Shown here one piece after another: positions 26,375 to 33,383 of a stretch of 64,000 nt of DNA. The DNA comes from Pseudomonas orientalis (GTDB lineage: Bacteria > Pseudomonadota > Gammaproteobacteria > Pseudomonadales > Pseudomonadaceae), in the NCBI RefSeq assembly GCF_002934065.1, contig NZ_CP018049.1, positions 5,392,501-5,456,500 of the forward strand. The letters are read 5' to 3'. Below the pieces are notes generated by a model. That model worked only from the letters and a program-made list of their open reading frames with translations, ran no database searches and was not told the origin of the DNA. The position numbers and the translations under genes were made by a program. Each line of letters opens with the position of its first letter. The first letter of the stretch is position 1.

Positions 26375-27357
26375 GATTCACGCAAGCGACTTGTACGAAT
26401 AGTAATAACAGTTTCATCCTTTCCATTTTCAATAGTTAAGCTTCCCTTTGCCCGCGCAGGCATATTGATGGTTATGCCTTCGCTTGTTACGTATTTCTTT
26501 GCCTCATTGGTAGGTAGCTCTTCCTCATCATAGGAGAACACCTCACCAGTCAAATTTAGGCTTTCCAATTCCTTGTCGAAGGTCGCCCGGATTTCATCTT
26601 GGCCGTTGATGCCAAAAAAATCTGTGAAGAATTCGTCGACTTCAAAGTCTTTACGCTTTTTCGCAATCTCAACGACTTTCTCAGCGACCTTCGATGTGAT
26701 AGCAGGCGGCAGATCACCCAGGTGTGTCCTTACAGTTTTTTTGATTGCCTTAACCAAATCTACCGTCATTTCCTTTGAGTTCCGGAGGCGCTCTACTCCC
26801 AGGAATTCTTTGAAGAAATCACTGATTCCTGAGCGGCTCATTTTATCAATGATCACTACTTCTGAGTCCTTGGAATCCAAATCGATAAGAGCTGATTTCT
26901 GCAGCGCTTTTGGTGATTCAGTAAAGTTGTTAGTAACCGCCTGAAGTATTGCCTGGGCGCCCTTAGTTTCAAATGTAACAACTTTTTCAGAGTCGTACTT
27001 GTTTAAGGAATAAAACTTCTTAGCCCCTGTAATTAAACCAATTACAATCAACACGCCTGACTTCATCCGTTTATCACCAAGGCGATGAAATTGCCGCGCC
27101 AAGCTCTTGGAGATATCGACAAAATTCGACTCGCCCTTTTCCCAACTATTCAATTTGGCCTTTACTTGAGATATTTCAGCGAAAGAGAATTTATTGCCCT
27201 TGAGGGTTTCTTTGATGCGGTCAATGAAGAACGGCTCGAAGGTGCTTAAGGGGGTGTCGTCAAAAAGGATCGGATCATCGGCTCGATGATGCACCACGTG
27301 AAAAATGAAATTCTCGATTTTCAGGGCTTCGATTTCTTTATCCGTAAGAGTGGCCAA
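26371..27357 (-). CDS. NA37/YejK-type nucleoid-associated protein homologue
   Basis: 328 residues. Similarity to the 37-kDa nucleoid-associated family (E. coli YejK) is visible by eye at several places in order: IENFIFHVVHH near residue 14, DKMSRSGISDFFKEFLGVERLRNS near 177 (compare the VADFFMDFLG block of YejK), EVDEFFTDFFGING near 250 and KKYVTSEGITINMP followed by a short beta-rich end near 290-320. The family binds DNA and is often carried on mobile DNA. It is the first gene of a two-gene operon. Given its partner it may detect or bind DNA on behalf of the membrane protein; that is inference. Confidence 0.82.
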   Translation of the reverse strand: MATLTDKEIEALKIENFIFHVVHHRADDPILFDDTPLSTFEPFFIDRIKETLKGNKFSFAEISQVKAKLNSWEKGESNFVDISKSLARQFHRLGDKRMKSGVLIVIGLITGAKKFYSLNKYDSEKVVTFETKGAQAILQAVTNNFTESPKALQKSALIDLDSKDSEVVIIDKMSRSGISDFFKEFLGVERLRNSKEMTVDLVKAIKKTVRTHLGDLPPAITSKVAEKVVEIAKKRKDFEVDEFFTDFFGINGQDEIRATFDKELESLNLTGEVFSYDEEELPTNEAKKYVTSEGITINMPARAKGSLTIENGKDETVITIRTSRLRES

Positions 27358-27685
27358 GTTAAATCCTCATCCTTGCTGGTGGCGACATGACATTAAGCAT
27401 TGATGTAAGCACCTTTTCAGCGTTATGCCTAGCGTCCCCCACAGGGCATAGCATGCGAATTACTGTATGAATATACACCTAGAGAAAGCGGTTGGCTGCT
27501 GTTTGCCCCACCCAGGATCACTTGTCCGATGGAAGGCTCACGGGTAGGCGTGTTTAAGCAGGCATGAACGCTGAACACTGGGTTGCATTTTTCGAGATTC
27601 TTCGTGTGCTTTTGTAGAAAAGCACTAATTGCTTTTATTTTATTGCCATGGAATGCTTCGTAGCATCTGACAGGAGATCCATCCC
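27358..27685. promoter_or_regulatory. Divergent promoter region inside the element
   Basis: 328 bases between the NA37-like gene (-) and the RHH-EVE-like gene (+). AT-rich near 27605-27645. The plus-strand gene has the ribosome-binding site aggagatcc. I cannot assign exact -35/-10 boxes. Confidence 0.4.
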
Positions 27686-28315
27686 ATGAACGACATTATT
27701 TCGCTCATCGAAAACGCCGCGAAGACGAAGAATGACCTGGCGTCCGCATCTATCCGCATGCCCAAGGAGCTCTACTCCTTTATCGAAGGTCTGGCTGATC
27801 AGCTCGATCTGAGTCGTCAGGAGACAATGCTGAAACTGCTCGAGAAGGGGGTTGAAGCTGCCAAGGCTGCTCTGAAGCTTGATGACAAAGAGCAAGCGGC
27901 AGTAGACATCGAGTTATTCGAACCGTCGAGCTTCCACCTTCTGAATACGAACAAGCGTCACTCATTGGAAGACCATGACCGTATGCTGAGCGAGGGTAGC
28001 GCAGCAGCTTTTTATGCCCCTTGGAAGTACAACATTGACCGTATAAAGAAAGGTGACGTGGTCTTCTTGTACGAAAATGGCAAGGGGATCGTCGCCTTCG
28101 GCCAAGGTACTGGCGAAACTGAAAAGCGTGAGCATCACGGCTATCTCGAAGAGTGCCATTTTCAGCGATTGATGGATTTCACCATCTTGGATAAGCCGAT
28201 TTCAGCTGCAGAGATCAAGAAAGCGGTACAGAAAAATGTCGTCTTCTTGCGCACGATGTCTCCTATGCCCGATGGACAGTTGCTGCTGAATCTGATCCAA
28301 AAGCGCTCCGCATGA
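27686..28315 (+). CDS. Ribbon-helix-helix plus EVE/PUA-like domain protein
   Basis: 209 residues. Residues about 18-55 (ASASIRMPKELYSFIEGLADQLDLSRQETMLKLLEKGVEAA) look like a ribbon-helix-helix DNA-binding domain. Residues about 80-205 (FHLLNTNKRHSLEDHDRMLSEGSAAAFYAPWKYNIDRIKKGDVVFLYENGKGIVAFGQGTG) have the layout of an EVE/PUA-like fold: an early polar pocket, then KKGDxVFLY and GIVAFG strands. EVE domains bind modified bases in nucleic acids and recur in phage defence. The fusion would allow sequence-specific DNA binding joined to sensing. It is the last gene before the element's right end. Confidence 0.7.
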   Translation: MNDIISLIENAAKTKNDLASASIRMPKELYSFIEGLADQLDLSRQETMLKLLEKGVEAAKAALKLDDKEQAAVDIELFEPSSFHLLNTNKRHSLEDHDRMLSEGSAAAFYAPWKYNIDRIKKGDVVFLYENGKGIVAFGQGTGETEKREHHGYLEECHFQRLMDFTILDKPISAAEIKKAVQKNVVFLRTMSPMPDGQLLLNLIQKRSA

Positions 28316-28592
28316 AGCCTAGTGGGCGCAGTCAAAACAACCATCCCAACAGAGACCAGGATCGGCTCGGTACGTTGCAGGGGTAGCCAACCGCACAGGC
28401 TCAATCTCTCCCGGAGTCCGCTCAGCGCATACCTAAAGGCTTGGATAGCAATGAGTCGTACAAATACAACACCTGGGTTGTATTTATTAAAGCACGACAA
28501 GATGATCAATGGACGCCTAAATTCCCTAGTATTTATTGACGTTTGCAGCGATCAAGACCGGACGGACAGTATGCTGACGAACAATTTAGGCA
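28316..28592. other. Right-end non-coding segment of the element
   Basis: 277 bases from the stop of the RHH-EVE-like gene to the terminal repeat. No supported gene or hairpin. Confidence 0.5.
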
Positions 28593-28606
28593 CCACATAA
28601 AGGTTC
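28593..28606. other. attR: right end of the element
   Basis: CCACATAA (28593-28600), A, then core GGTTC (28602-28606). CCACATAA is the exact inverse of the left terminal TTATGTGG. The host tRNA sequence resumes at the core. Confidence 0.85.
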
Positions 28607-28626
28607 AAGTCCGTGTGGGCCCACCA
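28602..28626 (+). pseudogene. 3' part of host tRNA-Ile2(CAU)
   Basis: GG of the T-stem, T-loop TTCAAGT, T-stem 3' strand CCGTG, acceptor 3' strand TGGGCCC and ACCA. It pairs completely with the 5' half at 19708-19764 (CACGG/CCGTG and GGGCCTA/TGGGCCC with one U-G pair). It has lost its promoter and is not expected to give a tRNA. It shows what sequence the chromosome held before integration. Confidence 0.93.
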
Positions 28627-28631
28627 CCTTC

Positions 28632-28653
28632 AAGGCCACGTATTACGTGGCCT
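28632..28653 (+). terminator. Original terminator of the split tRNA gene
   Basis: ggccacg-tatta-cgtggcc followed by tttgtcgtttt, a few bases after the orphaned tRNA 3' end: a 7-bp stem with a T tract. Confidence 0.8.
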
Positions 28654-28845
28654 TTGTCGTTTTATAATTCCCCTTTTTTGCTCTGTCTATTGCTCCATAA
28701 AGCCAAAAGTGTCCAAAAAGCGTCCACTGTCATTTTCTCCGCTACGCCCTCATTCCGCTCAGTTACCAACCTTGTTGGGAATCCCATGAGCTCCGAAGTC
28801 ATTGCGAGTACACGAAGCGAAAACACCACTTTTCGTACATAAATA

Positions 28846-28866
28846 TATTCAACCAATGGTTGAATA
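28846..28866. promoter_or_regulatory. Perfect 21-bp palindrome upstream of the toxin-antitoxin genes
   Basis: TATTCAACCA and TGGTTGAATA flank a single central A. It lies 105 bases before the antitoxin start, next to an AT-rich promoter-like stretch (cgtacataaatata). It looks like a dimeric repressor operator, possibly for the Phd-type antitoxin, although such operators usually lie closer to the start. Confidence 0.55.
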
Positions 28867-28970
28867 GCGTGAAATGCTACGCAATACTTTACGCAGGTAA
28901 ACGCACAGTATTTAACGCATCATCGTATGCATATCTGTGTTTCATGTGTATTTCGTATGGAGTAACAGTC

Positions 28971-29261
28971 ATGGCAGCGTTGCTTGAGCGAGCTGATCAG
29001 GCCGTATCGGTTACCGCGATGGTTCGAGGATTCAGTGCGAAGCTCAAAGAGGTATCGAGCCGCACCACCGATCATCTGGTTGTGTTCAAAGATAATGAGC
29101 CCGCAGCAGTCATCGTAAACGTCCAGGCTTACCAAGAGATGCTTGATGAGCTTGAAGACCTTCGTATTGAAGCGACGGCACGTGATCGATTGGCAAATTT
29201 CGACCCACAAAAGGCTATTTCCCACGCAGATATGCGGACTAGGTACGCCAGAAAAGACTAA
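28971..29261 (+). CDS. Phd/YefM-type antitoxin
   Basis: 96 residues from the ATG at 28971 (MAALLERADQAVSVTAMVRGFSAKL), preceded by GGAG eight bases upstream; in-frame codons back to 28860 are not used. The N-terminal DNA-binding fold has the family line HLVVFKDNEPAAVIVNVQAYQEMLDELEDL; the acidic C-terminal tail should wrap the toxin. The toxin gene starts 9 bases after its stop. The pair lies just outside the element, directly after the tRNA terminator, so it may be left from an earlier insertion at the same tRNA. Confidence 0.88.
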   Translation: MAALLERADQAVSVTAMVRGFSAKLKEVSSRTTDHLVVFKDNEPAAVIVNVQAYQEMLDELEDLRIEATARDRLANFDPQKAISHADMRTRYARKD

Positions 29262-29270
29262 GGATTTGCG

Positions 29271-29558
29271 ATGGTTTGGGTCGTCATATACCACCCGGAT
29301 ACAGAAGAAGATTTCGATAAGCTTGGTTCTGCGGCGGCAAACCGGATCCTTGATGTGATTGAAGACAGGATTGAAAACGGCGAGCCTGACAAAAGCGGAA
29401 AACCTTTAAGCGGCAGCTTGGCTGGGTGTCGCAGAATCCGGACGGGCGACACTCGAATCGTCTACCGGGTCGATGGGAAGAAAATCGAGGTTCTAATCGT
29501 TGCTGTCGGAGCTCGTCGTGACAGCGAAATTTACGACACGGCTAAAAAACGAGTCTAA
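29271..29558 (+). CDS. RelE/ParE-superfamily toxin
   Basis: 95 residues (MVWVVIYHPDTEEDFDKLGSAAANRIL...). The fold pattern is typical: an N-terminal strand, two helices, then PLSGSLAGCRRIRTGDTRIVYRVDGKKIEVLIVAVGARRDSEIYDTA, where the R...RIVY..........V..R segment resembles RelE-like mRNA interferases. Whether it cuts mRNA (RelE) or inhibits gyrase (ParE) cannot be read from the sequence. Forms an operon with the antitoxin. Confidence 0.9.
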   Translation: MVWVVIYHPDTEEDFDKLGSAAANRILDVIEDRIENGEPDKSGKPLSGSLAGCRRIRTGDTRIVYRVDGKKIEVLIVAVGARRDSEIYDTAKKRV

Positions 29559-29722
29559 GCCCGCAATGGCGGGCTCCCCTTTGTTACGAGGCAGTAACAA
29601 CCATTACTGAGAGACTTGAGCCTCCCGCCAGCGTGCCGCGAGCATCCATAACAAACGAGTTCACGGAATGCAGCAGCCCACCATTGGCAGCCTGTTAAGA
29701 GGCGTGGGAGGCCCCACTCACC

Positions 29723-29971
29723 TCAACGGCGCAACAAACGGTCCAGCACCAACAGAGCCACTGCACCAATCGCGATGGCAGCAACCGGTTTTTCCTTAAC
29801 GAAAGTCGATACGCTGTCCAGCGCATCGCCATAAGTCTGAGTCAGTTGCCCGGCAGCTTGGCGTCCAGCACCTTCGGCTTCCAGCTTCGAATCACCAAAC
29901 AATTTACCCACGGCGCTCTGTGCCTTGCCGGCAAGCTTCTCTGTAACGCCTTCGACTTGTTCACTCTTCAT
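29723..29971 (-). CDS. CsbD-like protein with C-terminal membrane helix
   Basis: 82 residues. The N-terminus has the CsbD-like helical pattern (GVTEKLAGKAQSAVGKLFGDSKLEAEG), then a helical middle and a hydrophobic end VAAIAIGAVALLVLDRLLRR, a single membrane anchor. CsbD proteins are general-stress proteins of unknown biochemical role. It stands alone between the toxin-antitoxin pair and the AsnC gene. Confidence 0.85.
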   Translation of the reverse strand: MKSEQVEGVTEKLAGKAQSAVGKLFGDSKLEAEGAGRQAAGQLTQTYGDALDSVSTFVKEKPVAAIAIGAVALLVLDRLLRR

Positions 29972-30200
29972 AACTCACCAAACCTTTGCGTGTAAGTGGG
30001 AAACCCAGGGTCTGCCTGGGCCAGGGTTATCTGCAAATCTTTAGGGGGATGGGGTCTGGGATAAGTTCAAAGTAGATAAGGCGCCAGAGAGGCCAAACCA
30101 CAGTTGCGGGTGGCACTTGAGCCCAAAGAAGCCGCGCATTGCGCGGCTTTCGTGCGTCTGGCATAGCGGTTCTGTAAGCCGAACCAAGCCTGTAACATGC

Positions 30201-30680
30201 ATGCCCACGACCCCCGCACTGGAGCTTCTCCCCTTGCCCACCCTGGACGAGATCGACCGCCAACTGATCGCCGCCTTGCAGCTCAACGCTCGCGAAAGCG
30301 TGGCCATGCTTGCCCGGCAACTCGGCATTGCGCGTACCACGGTGACGTCGCGCCTGGCGCGCCTGGAGAAAACCCAGGTGATTACCGGTTATGGCGTGCG
30401 TCTGGGCCAGCGCTTGGCGGATGGCGGTTTGCAGGCTTATGTCGGGATTACCGTGCAGCCGCGCTCGGGCAAAGAGGTGCTGCGCAGGTTGAGTGCAATG
30501 GCTCAGGTCCAGCAGTTGTGCGCGGTGAGCGGCGAGTTTGATTATGTGGCGTGGCTGCGCACTGAGTCGCCGGAGCAGCTGGATCAATTGCTCGATCAGA
30601 TCGGCAGTGTCGATGGGGTGGAGAAAACCACGACTTCGATCATTCTCAGTAACAAATTGGACCGCGGGCAACCTATCTGA
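30201..30680 (+). CDS. Lrp/AsnC family transcriptional regulator
   Basis: 159 residues from the ATG at 30201; there is no obvious ribosome-binding site, so the start is the least certain part. The N-terminal winged helix-turn-helix (LDEIDRQLIAALQLNARESVAMLARQLGIARTTVTSRLARLEKTQVI) is followed by an AsnC/RAM ligand-binding domain (VQQLCAVSGEFDYVAWLRTE). It lies just upstream of davB in the same direction. The P. putida gene in this position is an AsnC-type regulator next to davBA, so regulation of lysine degradation is likely. Confidence 0.92.
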   Translation: MPTTPALELLPLPTLDEIDRQLIAALQLNARESVAMLARQLGIARTTVTSRLARLEKTQVITGYGVRLGQRLADGGLQAYVGITVQPRSGKEVLRRLSAMAQVQQLCAVSGEFDYVAWLRTESPEQLDQLLDQIGSVDGVEKTTTSIILSNKLDRGQPI

Positions 30681-30826
30681 CCAAATAATTCGTCATAATG
30701 ACTAAAATAAGTGCAATCCGACGACACATTGCGTCTTATTAACGAGCGTGACGCTCCCTAAACTGGCTGCCATCTTTTCCTATACTCAACGGGCCCTCTC
30801 CCGCCGAGTCGTCAGTAAGGTCAGCC

Positions 30827-32530
30827 ATGAGCATTCCGTCCAGCAGCATCGCCAAGCCCCATCGCCACCCCACTGACGGTAAAAAACCCATCACTATCTT
30901 CGGCCCGGATTTTCCGTTTGCCTTTGATGACTGGATCGAGCATCCCGCCGGCCTGGGCAGCATTCCTGCCGCCAATCACGGCGCTGAAGTGGCGATCGTG
31001 GGCGCCGGCATTGCGGGGCTGGTGGCGGCCTACGAACTGATGAAGCTGGGCTTGAAGCCGGTGGTGTACGAGGCCTCGAAGATGGGCGGTCGCCTGCGCT
31101 CCCAGGCTTTTGAAGGCGCCGAAGGCATCATCGCCGAGCTGGGTGGGATGCGTTTTCCAGTGTCGTCCACCGCCTTCTATCACTATGTGGACAAACTGGG
31201 CCTGGACACCAAACCCTTCCCCAACCCGCTGACGCCGGCATCCGGCAGTACCGTTATCGATCTGGAAGGCCAGACCCACTACGCGCAAAAACTGTCCGAC
31301 TTGCCTGCGCTGTTCCAGGAAGTGGCCGACGCCTGGGCTGATGCCCTGGAAGCAGGGTCACAGTTCAGCGATATCCAGCAAGCGATCCGCGACCGCGACG
31401 TGCCGCGCCTCAAAGCGCTGTGGAATAAGCTGGTGCCGCTGTGGGACGACCGCACCTTCTACGACTTCGTCGCCACCTCCAAAGCGTTCGCCAAGCTGTC
31501 GTTCCATCATCGCGAAGTTTTTGGCCAGGTCGGTTTCGGCACCGGCGGCTGGGACTCGGACTTCCCCAACTCGATGCTGGAAATTTTCCGCGTGGTGATG
31601 ACCAACTGTGACGACCATCAGCACCTGGTGGTTGGCGGCGTGGCACAAGTGCCCATGGGCATTTGGCGTCACGTACCCGAGCGCTGTGCCCACTGGCCCG
31701 CCGGTACCAGTCTGAGCTCATTGCACAGAGGCGCGCCACGGGCGGGGGTGAAGCGCATCGCCCACGCCGCCGACGGTCGTTTCGCCGTCACCGACACCTA
31801 CGGTGACACCCGCGAGTACGCCGCCGTGTTGACCACCTGCCAGAGCTGGCTGCTGACCACCCAGATCGAATGCGACGAAACCCTGTTCTCGCAAAAAATG
31901 TGGATGGCCCTGGACCGCACGCGTTACATGCAGTCATCGAAAACCTTCGTCATGGTCGACCGCCCGTTCTGGAAAGACAAAGACCCGCAAACCGGCCGCG
32001 ACCTGATGAGCATGACCCTCACCGACCGCCTGACCCGTGGCACCTATCTGTTCGATAACGGCGACGACAAGCCGGGCGTGATCTGCCTGTCCTACTCGTG
32101 GATGAGCGACGCGCTGAAAATGCTGCCCCAGCCCATCGACAAGCGGGTCAAGCTGGCACTCGACGCGCTGGCCAAGATCTACCCGAAAGTCGACATCAAG
32201 GCGCGCATTATCGGCGACCCCATCACGGTATCCTGGGAAGCCGACCCGCATTTCCTCGGTGCCTTCAAAGGCGCGTTGCCCGGCCACTATCGGTATAACC
32301 AGCGCATGTATGCGCACTTCATGCAGAAGGACATGCCCGCCGAGCAACGTGGGATTTTTATCGCCGGCGACGACGTTTCCTGGACACCGGCCTGGGTTGA
32401 AGGCGCGGTGCAGACCTCGCTGAACGCGGTGTGGGGCATCATGACCCACTTCGGCGGCAGCACCCACCCGGAAAACCCGGGGCCCGGCGATGTGTTTGAC
32501 GAGATCGGGCCCATCGCCCTGCCCGAATAA
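30827..32530 (+). CDS. davB: L-lysine 2-monooxygenase (FAD-dependent)
   Basis: 567 residues. A flavin amine oxidase with the Rossmann dinucleotide motif AIVGAGIAGLVAAYELMKLG near residue 56 and the GGRLRS arginine motif near 88; the C-terminal FAD motif is GIFIAGDDVSWTPAWVEGAVQTSLNAVW near 505. It oxidises and decarboxylates lysine to 5-aminovaleramide. The assignment to DavB over other tryptophan 2-monooxygenase-like enzymes rests on the immediate neighbour davA and on the conserved location next to pqqF in pseudomonads. Ribosome-binding site taagg. Confidence 0.92.
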   Translation: MSIPSSSIAKPHRHPTDGKKPITIFGPDFPFAFDDWIEHPAGLGSIPAANHGAEVAIVGAGIAGLVAAYELMKLGLKPVVYEASKMGGRLRSQAFEGAEGIIAELGGMRFPVSSTAFYHYVDKLGLDTKPFPNPLTPASGSTVIDLEGQTHYAQKLSDLPALFQEVADAWADALEAGSQFSDIQQAIRDRDVPRLKALWNKLVPLWDDRTFYDFVATSKAFAKLSFHHREVFGQVGFGTGGWDSDFPNSMLEIFRVVMTNCDDHQHLVVGGVAQVPMGIWRHVPERCAHWPAGTSLSSLHRGAPRAGVKRIAHAADGRFAVTDTYGDTREYAAVLTTCQSWLLTTQIECDETLFSQKMWMALDRTRYMQSSKTFVMVDRPFWKDKDPQTGRDLMSMTLTDRLTRGTYLFDNGDDKPGVICLSYSWMSDALKMLPQPIDKRVKLALDALAKIYPKVDIKARIIGDPITVSWEADPHFLGAFKGALPGHYRYNQRMYAHFMQKDMPAEQRGIFIAGDDVSWTPAWVEGAVQTSLNAVWGIMTHFGGSTHPENPGPGDVFDEIGPIALPE

Positions 32531-32540
32531 GGAGCCTGAC

Positions 32541-33335
32541 ATGCGTGTCGCCCTGTACCAGTGCCCGCCACTGCCGCTGGATGTCGCCGGTAATCTCACA
32601 CGCCTGCGGCAACTGGCGCACGAAGCAGCGGGAGCCGATGTGCTCGTGTTGCCGGAGATGTTCCTCACGGGCTACAACATTGGCGCCGAGGCAGCAGGCG
32701 CCTTGGCCGAGGCTCAGAATGGCGAGTCTGCCCAAACCATTGCCGACATCGCGCAAAGTGCCGGGTTGGCGATCCTGTACGGTTATCCGGAGCGTGCCGA
32801 GGATGGCCAGGTCTACAACGCCGTGCAGTTGATCGACGCCCACGGCACACGCCTGTGCAACTACCGCAAGACGCATCTGTTTGGCGACCTGGACCATTCG
32901 ATGTTCAGCGCTGGTGACGACGACTTCCCGTTGGTGGAATTGAACGGCTGGAAGCTGGGTTTCCTGATTTGCTACGACCTGGAGTTCCCGGAAAACACGC
33001 GCCGCCTGGCCCTGGCCGGTGCCGAACTGATTCTGGTGCCCACCGCCAATATGGTGCCGTTCGACTTTGTCGCCGACGTCACCGTGCGGGCGCGGGCGTT
33101 CGAGAACCAGTGTTTCGTGGCCTACGCCAATTACTGCGGGCACGAGGGTGATATTCACTACTGCGGCCAAAGCAGCATTGCCGCGCCGGATGGTCAGCGC
33201 ATCGCCCAGGCGGGCCTGGATGAGACGTTGATCGTCGGCACGCTGGAGCGGCAAGCGATCCTCGACGCCCGCGCCGCCAATCACTACTTGCAGGACCGTC
33301 GCCCCGAGCTTTACGGCGCACTGCACAAGCCCTGA
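32541..33335 (+). CDS. davA: 5-aminovaleramidase (carbon-nitrogen hydrolase)
   Basis: 264 residues from the ATG at 32541 (MRVALYQCPPLPLDVAGN), with ggagcc upstream. Nitrilase-superfamily catalytic triad: glutamate in VLPEMFLTGYN near residue 42, lysine in YRKTHLFGDLD near 111 and cysteine in GFLICYDLEFPE near 145. Converts 5-aminovaleramide to 5-aminovalerate in the lysine pathway. It starts 10 bases after davB, so the two form an operon. Confidence 0.94.
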   Translation: MRVALYQCPPLPLDVAGNLTRLRQLAHEAAGADVLVLPEMFLTGYNIGAEAAGALAEAQNGESAQTIADIAQSAGLAILYGYPERAEDGQVYNAVQLIDAHGTRLCNYRKTHLFGDLDHSMFSAGDDDFPLVELNGWKLGFLICYDLEFPENTRRLALAGAELILVPTANMVPFDFVADVTVRARAFENQCFVAYANYCGHEGDIHYCGQSSIAAPDGQRIAQAGLDETLIVGTLERQAILDARAANHYLQDRRPELYGALHKP

Positions 33336-33383
33336 CCCACCGGGTTTGCTAGCATAGGCACTTGCCCCGTTTCGGAAGTGCCC

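Larger units (their letters stand above)
19765..28601. mobile_element. Integrated element in the tRNA-Ile2 T-loop carrying an intron-containing replacement tRNA
   Basis: 8842 bp core to core. The boundaries come from splitting of one tRNA gene at GGTTC. Rejoining the element ends across one core yields arms CCACATAA and TTATGTGG (perfect 8-bp inverted repeat) around AGGTTC, the form expected of a tyrosine-recombinase crossover site. Contents, left to right: tRNA-Ile2 with group I intron; about 0.95 kb without genes; a tyrosine recombinase broken by an IS3-family element; a DUF6998-like gene; a convergent two-gene operon (NA37-like and membrane protein); an RHH-EVE-like gene. The cargo is more AT-rich than the flanks. 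Confidence 0.88.

Noticed and set aside
24935..27357. A Kiwa defence system
   Set aside because: Only the general layout (membrane plus DNA-associated protein) is similar. The second protein is YejK/NA37-like and not recognisably DUF4868, and the membrane protein is larger than KwaA.
30117..30200. N-terminal extension of the AsnC-family regulator
   Set aside because: The extra residues do not resemble the family and overlap a hairpin-rich non-coding stretch; the start at 30201 gives the normal length.
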